Assembly: GCF_000006565.2 (NCBI RefSeq) | Contig: NC_031480.1 | Span: 6,441,170-6,505,169 of the forward strand | Source: Toxoplasma gondii ME49 | Lineage: Eukaryota > Apicomplexa > Conoidasida > Eucoccidiorida > Sarcocystidae | DNA length: 64,000 nt | Reading direction: 5' to 3' | Shown here: positions 57,512-64,000 of the stretch, one piece after another | Layout: the number at the start of each line of letters is the position of its first letter | How positions within the stretch are numbered: the first letter of the stretch is position 1 | Notes under the pieces: model-generated | Databases searched by the model: none | What the model was told of the DNA's origin: nothing | What the model saw: only the letters and a program-made list of their open reading frames with translations | Translations under genes and position numbers: made by a program

Positions 57512-60500
57512 TCACTTCTGCTGAGACAACAGTTTCTTCAAGACTTCCTCGCGGTCAGCCATAGTCAGTTCGCTGACGTGGTGCACGCTGAGCAACTTCA
57601 TGTTCGTCTCCACGGTAGACTACAGAAACACCAAGAGGCCAGACTTAGTTACGGTTTGAAGTCGTGTGACCACCATCTGGCAAGGAAAACGCAGGCTGCG
57701 AGAGTGGCGTCAAGGTCCTGGTGATAGAAGCAATTTCACTCAGAGTCGAACGCACAAGCATCTCAAAACACCGTTCGTGTTTGTGTTTATATCATACTGC
57801 GTTAAAAGCGGTAGTCCAGTGCGTAGGAGAGACTCCCCGGAACCTGTCTATAGATGCGTAGTCACAGAAGACCTCGTACACAAGGTAAAGGCGCAAAAGC
57901 CTGATTTTGGCAAACAGGGAAAACTGAATAGGTCAACCTACCACTCTTCGGAGTCCGGCAACCTTCGCGCTGATGTCGTTGATGCTAACAAAAGTATCAG
58001 CAAACATTTCACGGAAAAACGACGGTCAAACACATCGGCCAGTGGCTCTCAAACTGGACCTAACGAACCTCTCCTGCTGTGTTAATGTGCCTTTCTCCTG
58101 ATCGACAATTTTGTGACCGTGTGAAGTTCTACCCGCCGACGAACATAGTTTCTGGGTCTTAACACTTGACACTGAAGAGGGATCGCAAGCTCTCCTGCCA
58201 TATTTCTTCAAGAATCTCAACCAAAAAGAGCCTTTACCAGAGTCCAAGGTTCTCAATGAATATTCGACGGTTCTGAGGTGTACAAAGACGTGATCACTTG
58301 AGTGTCCCTGCAGAATCATCGGATCGAGCTACTGATATGAGCCTTCAAACGTATTAATTTGTGTTTTCAAGTACAGACAAACAATCACAGACAATACACA
58401 TAAAGAACATGAATAGTGTTTGTTTCCTCGTTCTCGTCATGTCCAATACCCGCCTGTTTCTCTCGCTATTGCGATGTAGCACTGTTCAAATCTCTCCGTT
58501 CCCTGGCGCAGTACCCTTACGCTTGTTGCAGAAACGAGACGAGTTCGCTCCTCATGGCTGCTGTCTTGGTTTGTGCATCGCGAAGTTGATGCAGTTCTTT
58601 TTTCTGAGCCTCGATGATTCGCTGATACCTTTGGTTCTCCTCACGAAGACGAACTTCTCTCTCTGAAACGAGTGAGAAAACAGCAATTCTTTACGAGGAC
58701 ACCTGGAAAAGAACGAGGAACGGTGTGGCTTTTGTGCCACGCTTTTAAATGTGTGATTGTCCAGTTTTCTGCAGCAATTCTGGGCTGGCTTTCGTTCTTC
58801 GATTGAAGTCCGTGTGTGTAGGAAGACGTCTATCTGGTGACGTAGTCGTCGGTTTCCACGGCATCGAAAAGCATACTTTCGTTCCCTGTGCTCACGTCTC
58901 AATACACTCGATTCGGCGTTTCGAACAAGTTCGTTTTCGAGTTGGCTTTCGTACCAAAGATCTTGTTTTGTTGCATGTCGGCAATTCTCAGTCTCTCATG
59001 CCGCTGTCCGATGCGTCGGCGGCCACTGCCAGGGTGGACAGAAGAGCCAGAGGCGGATGTGCCGCCGTTGTGCGCCGAGGCTGACCAAGCAACAAAGCAC
59101 TTCCGCCATTTCGCGTCCCCTGCCATTTGCTAAATGCATGCAAGTTATGCAATGGAATGCCGAGCACACTGAAGTTGATTTGAGGGGTCTAAAGTCCGAA
59201 AGAAACGTTACCTACGAGTAATTTGTCGATTTGCAAGTTCATAAAAATGCATACAAGCAGAGTTTATATTAACGATCTGCCAAAAACCAAACTTATGGTT
59301 AGCAGTTTACGGGAAAACCGAACTCGCGGTAGTACCGACTCGTGTCTACGGACAGAGTCAGATCGATCTTCGTCACGCGCACATAAAGACAGGCAGAGTG
59401 TTTTGAGAAGGGATGTTTGAACTCCTCCTTAAAACTTCACTGCAGGTCTGAAAAGCGATACACACTGTGCTGCTAGCCACTATCGTGTATGCGAAAGAAC
59501 CTTCTTCGTCGCTTTCTCGACAGGCTTGCCTGCAGCAGCCGTAGCACTTTCTCCTTCGGTTCCACATTGAGACAGCTGTGCTCCTGCAGCAGATGTCAAG
59601 AATTGTTACATTCAAATTACCAGTGCCTTCCAAAGAAAACACAAACAGGTTTCAAGCATTCTTTCTGGTGCCCGTCGCGGCGTTTTCCCCTCCTGTGACC
59701 CTCCTGCGGGTCTTCAGTCTGCCTTGACACAGATCTCAAATCGCCCCCAAACAATCTTCCTTCGTCCTTCCAAGGAGTCGGGAATCCTCAAAAGTGAACA
59801 TGTTGTGGGAGGGAACTAGCGAACGCCCAACTGCATGCTCAAGAACATGTCCAGTGTAGAGAGTGCTCCAGGATGTACAGACGACTCTAAAAGATGCAAG
59901 GTGGGATTTGGGGTTTTGTGAGCGCATGAACAGGCTGTCTTAATACGCATGTACATACATACTTTCACCTAGACAGACAGATGTACAGATAGAAATACGT
60001 ATAAATATTGATATGCTTGAATTTGTGTAGGATACAAGGTGATGAAGTGCCACGCGCAGATCAGAGGCTCCGGTGTGAAACTGATGTCCGTATGCCTGTA
60101 TCGTTCCAGACAGTTTCACTGTCTGTCAACATGCTCATTTGATAGTATTTTTTCTTGTCTTTACCCCGTTTCCTCTCTTGCTCGAGTCTTCGCTTCGTCA
60201 ATACGAGCTCCTTCGCAAGCGCTTCGGCATGTTCCTGTTCGCAGCTTAGTTCCAACTTGAGTCGTTTGTTTTCTTTTTGCTGGCGCAACGAAAACACGGC
60301 ATTCCAAGGACACCAAAGAAATCTCGCTCCACTGTGGCATTCTAGTTGGCACTGAAAACGCGGTAAAAACGTTCGGGCTTCCAACTAGAGTACGCAGACG
60401 CCCTGTGTACTTCAGATTCACTAGGACGCTTTGAATACGAAGATGCGCACGCATTGGTTTTCCACTGCTGCTGGCGATCTACTGTGTAATCCCCGGATTG

Positions 60501-61648
60501 TACCGGTACATCCATGTCGGTAATGCATCAACCCGAAAAAAAACACCGTTTCGTTTGTGCAACTTTCCTGAAACTCCTTTTGATAGTCTTCTTTTGAATA
60601 TGATTCCTCGGATAAGCCACAGGCAACTCTTGCTTCTGTTGTGCATTTTCGCTCGCAAAAGAGTTGAATTTCAATACCCTATGGCATTCAGTGTCTGGGT
60701 TCTGAGTAAAGACGTGCTCGAGGCGCGGTTCCGACGCACGTCGATCCCTAAGTTGGCCAAGGAGACCTTTTCCCCCTCACAACCCGTTACAGTTCACTTA
60801 CGAGAGCCTGATTGAGTTCGTCAGAATCTCTGGCAAACTCTTGCGCCGTCTGGACATCTCGAAGGAGAATGCGGTGAAGAGTGCTGATCTCGATGGGAGG
60901 CTTTTGTTGCTGACGAAGAGGCAGGGGCACGAAACACGAAGAAAAGCATCGTGCTTCTGCAGAAGAAATGTAGAAGTGAAAACCACTCGGACTGTCGAGT
61001 GCCTGTGTGCGTCGACTTCATTTCCACATCCTGTGCCTCAAACACCACGTTCGCCCTTCACCAGTGTACGCTTGACAAGAGGGGAAAACAACGCATTGTG
61101 AGTGTCTAGGCAGCGCCAAAAGCAGCAAACCACCTCATGCTGGCTGAGGCACTCGAAAGGTTGTGTCACCTGGATAAAAACTGAAACTGATATTGATGTG
61201 TATCAGAGACAAAGGACGCAATGCCGAGACAGCAGGGTTTAGGAAACAGCCCTGCGTTCCGCTTTTGCTTTCTCGACTATCAGAAGGCAAACCTGTGTTC
61301 CTATACCGTCGTTTCATCATCGCAGCTACAAGTGTGGTGTCTATTTCTACAGACCCTACGATCTTTGATTGGTGCCATACGTAAATCGCTAGTGATCATC
61401 CTACACTAACAGAAAGTCTACGGGCTGCACATGGTTTCCTTCTAGTCGACAGTATCCCCAACTGGTTGTGCATGCTCTTCCAAATGCTATGGATGAACTC
61501 CTGTGGCAAACAATGGAACGTCAAGCCTTTCTCAGGCATAGATTGTGCTGAAAACGTCTCGATGTGTGAGAGGCGTTCCCAGATGGTGGCTGTTTTGGGA
61601 GAACTCACCTGAGTCGCACGAGCCGACACTTCCAGCACCTCTTGGAGG
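57512..61648 (-). CDS. helical/coiled-coil protein, C-terminal part of a multi-exon gene
   Basis: I do not recognise a family. Eight successive minus-strand exons join with agreeing phase: 61648-61609, 60909-60802, 60279-60165, 59583-59530, 59080-58955, 58662-58521, 57984-57942 and 57619-57512 (stop). The joined product is rich in Glu, Gln, Arg, Lys and Leu. Examples are [83 protein letters not shown] and the last helix [15 protein letters not shown]. This is typical of cytoskeletal, centrosomal or tethering proteins; that role is inference. The junction 59530 to 59080 uses a GC donor (CAG|GCAAGC), and the 59080 start could instead be 59025. The 5' part is incomplete; two likely upstream exons are listed separately. 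Confidence 0.6.
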
Positions 61649-61931
61649 CTAGGCGCGCCACAGACACAGAATTCCACACACACTCAGTAAAGTTTGATGT
61701 TTTTCGGAGGGGTCGGTCGTGTCTGTCATTGCTTTCGTTGGAGGGCGCCACGGTGCTCTGCACAACAAACCAACTGCTGCTGAGTCACATGCTTTACCCT
61801 ATCTCGCGGACATCTCAACAGATAAGCGCGAGTTCTCGCATTTTCTGAGCATACGCAGTTTCCATTGAGTCGATATGTCGAAAGGCACCGCGGAAAAACA
61901 GACACAGACACACGCATATATCCCTGTATAA

Positions 61932-61933
<2 letters not shown>

Positions 61934-61960
<27 letters not shown>
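61934..61960. repeat. short (TA)n microsatellite
   Basis: About ten TA units, presumably in an intron of the coiled-coil gene. It is the only clear TA run in roughly the last 18 kb of the window. Confidence 0.8.
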
Positions 61961-61963
<3 letters not shown>

Positions 61964-62522
61964 TTTTACAGACACACGAATAGACGCGCGCGCCTGGTGG
62001 GAGCAGAAGGACATCCACAGAAAGTGCTACGCGCTGGAGTCGTGCATAAACCTGCTAAGTGTCTCTATGCTTTACAAAAATAACGGAGAAGGCCCGCTTA
62101 GTTGCAACATTGGTCGTGTACTTTGCCCACAAGAAACACGTTTCTTCGGTCGCATCTAAATATATATACGGGTTTTCACGGATATGCATGCACGCATGAA
62201 CGCACATGAATCTATGTAACGCACTGGCATCCAAGCAGTGATCGGGGGATTTGCCTATCTTACTAGAGCCGAAACTGTCGTTGATATTGATCCTCTTGCT
62301 CTGTCAGCGACATCGAGACACAAGAGGCATCCAACAACCAACTTCTTCAGTTTTCGCGTCTTCCAAAGGGTTTGAGGGAAGTTGTACGCATAGCCTCCCA
62401 GTCGATTTCCCATCCACAGATGCTGTATCGTTAATGCATACACGCATGTTTTTTCAGAGGTGAAGCAGGGAAAGACTCAGACAAAAACATGCAGATGTGT
62501 TTATTGCCATCCAAGCGTTCAC

Positions 62523-62615
62523 CTGAAAGCAGCTTCGCGGTGGATTGTTGGACGAGCGAGAGATTATGAAGGATGCTTCCATGGAGCTGGCGAATGGCTT
62601 GCATGTGCTTCTCGG
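62523..62615 (-). CDS. candidate upstream exon of the coiled-coil gene
   Basis: A helical open segment, with EKHMQAIRQLHGSILHNLSL and QQSTAKLLS, ends at a TCAG|GTGAAC donor (phase 1). The acceptor chosen (TTGCACAG) is weak, so the 5' edge is uncertain. Its character matches the downstream exons. A connecting exon near 61820-61850 is possible but was not resolved. Confidence 0.45.
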
Positions 62616-63290
62616 CTGTGCAATCTCGAAAATCGACGGTGCTTCTTTCACGTGTAGTGTCGCTCAACGAAAGACCGGATGCCAGGGAGAGAGGTCGGCG
62701 GGGAGTGGATTGGAAACGGGTTTGGATGTCATTTGCGAGAGAAATTCGAATGCCAGCAACCTCTGCATGTGACAGGCCGACTCTCCGAGGGGTCGTCGAG
62801 GAAGTGGACGCCTACAGCGCAGCACACGTTGGTAGGAACGAGGCCAAAGCAAGAAACGGTGGGGAAAGGACAGATCCTGAAGTCTCAACACTGTAGAGAT
62901 TTCTGGTGCAGAATCTGGGAGGAAGGCAGACGTGGGAAGAAGGTGAAAAAAGGGGAGGACTCAAAGTGGAAAGAAACCCTTTATGTTCTGGGCTACATCC
63001 GCGCTGCAGTAGATGGTAACAATTATTTTTGCTCAACATGAAAGAACATTAATAGGTGTATCAGAATTTCGCAAGTAATTGATTTTGAAGGTTGTTCGGT
63101 CGGGCGCAAGTTACAAGACCCCCAAGGAACGGTGTTCGAGTTTTTTTTTCTGCGGTCGTTATGGGATGTGTGTCTGCAGAATTGCCGGTAGTAGAGAGCG
63201 ACCTAGCTATCTCTCAAATGCAAGAGAAAAAGTAACTGGGTGCTACTCCATGATCGTCAGGTGCTTCTCGCCTTGAAATACCCGCCTTAC

Positions 63291-63387
63291 AGGGCAACTG
63301 TCGGTCGGGTCTTGCTGGGGAGAAGCAAGCTCCGAAAGAGCATGTAGCTCGTCGCCAGCTGAGATCGATGACGGTGCTGTCGTGTTA
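63291..63387 (-). CDS. candidate exon near the window end
   Basis: A 97-base open segment lies between a TTGGTCAG acceptor and a CCCT|GTAAGG donor. It codes a Ser/Leu/Glu-rich stretch (SISAGDELHALSELASP). It may be a further 5' exon of the coiled-coil gene; no phase-matched partner was found. Confidence 0.35.
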
Positions 63388-64000
63388 CTGACCAAAGAAG
63401 GCGCCAAGTTGGAAGGGTGTATTCAAGAGAAGAAAGAAGAAACAGCAGAGGAGGACAACTGTGTTGTTTGTAGAAACCCAGTTCGTGTTTCAGTCTTTCC
63501 TCTCGCTTCAAAGTCCACTACGTGACCCTTTGAGTTTCACAAAGCCGTTGAATTCTTGTCTCGGTCGTCTTGTGAAAAGCAAGGGCAGTTCACATCCTAC
63601 GGTTCACATTTCCACTTTTTCATCCAAAGGGAGGGAAATCAAGCGAGTAAACGTCCTTCGTCACCGGGACGATTTCACCTTTAACGTTAAGAGTTTCTTT
63701 TCCATCACGAGTTCCTCCAGATGGAGGCTCCTACCTCTCAAAAAACACATTCTTTATAGACAGGTGGGCATTTAGATATGTTGAGGGTTACCACGCAATA
63801 CCAAATACTTTAGACAGGTAAATGTTTGTATTCCCCTAAATATGCATGCACTGATGCACAGGATAATACCGGATTTCTTGGGATTCGTTTCGACGGACGG
63901 CTGCTAACCTCTACTGAAGCATGGCTTTTTTATGGCTTTCCTCATGTCACTGCGTACAACAGATTGTCTCCTAGTAGGAGGTTGTGCATAGGATAAATTA
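63388..64000. other. window end, no gene recognised
   Basis: AT-richer sequence with no joinable exon or domain. It may be further intron or 5' sequence of the coiled-coil gene. Confidence 0.4.

Overview
The window looks like nuclear DNA of a cyst-forming coccidian apicomplexan (Toxoplasma, Neospora or Hammondia type). The signs are intron-rich genes with GT-AG junctions and pyrimidine-rich introns, giant proteins with long Ser/Pro, Glu and Arg low-complexity tracts, abundant (TA)n microsatellites in introns and spacers, and no operons. The genus is inferred from style and not proven. No rRNA, tRNA, CRISPR array or mobile element was recognised.

I can support eight genes, and they alternate strictly in orientation. 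(1) + 1441-11948: a very large ubiquitin-specific protease whose catalytic domain is only the last ~420 of ~3165 residues. (2) - 15134-16234: a small Ser-rich protein with two membrane segments. (3) + 18368-23185: a six-exon, probably myristoylated protein with an A9/AIR9-like domain. (4) - 24883-32922: a ten-exon Trm11-type tRNA guanosine-N2 methyltransferase. (5) + 34366-41399: a ten-exon Deg/HtrA serine protease. (6) - 42869-47677: a nine-exon small Ras-like GTPase ending in a CaaX box. (7) + 50393-54523: an alpha/beta hydrolase with membrane segments. (8) - 57512 to at least 61648, probably to 63387: a gene of many short helical/coiled-coil exons.

Exon models for 3, 4, 5, 6 and 8 were built by hand. 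I matched protein-family continuity, splice sites and intron phase across each junction; every complete model sums to a whole number of codons. Most start codons, and a few named splice sites, remain inferred. Neighbouring genes are arranged as divergent pairs (2/3, 4/5, 6/7) and convergent pairs (1/2, 3/4, 5/6, 7/8), so the spacers are either shared 5' regions or shared 3' regions.

The genes do not form one pathway. They cover ubiquitin removal, tRNA modification, protein quality control, membrane-linked GTPase signalling, lipid or ester hydrolysis and cytoskeleton-type scaffolds. The most unusual items are the CaaX-ending GTPase with a non-canonical G3 box, two probable GC-AG introns, a 21-base microexon, and the near-systematic (TA)n tracts in the long introns of the Trm11, Deg and A9 genes.
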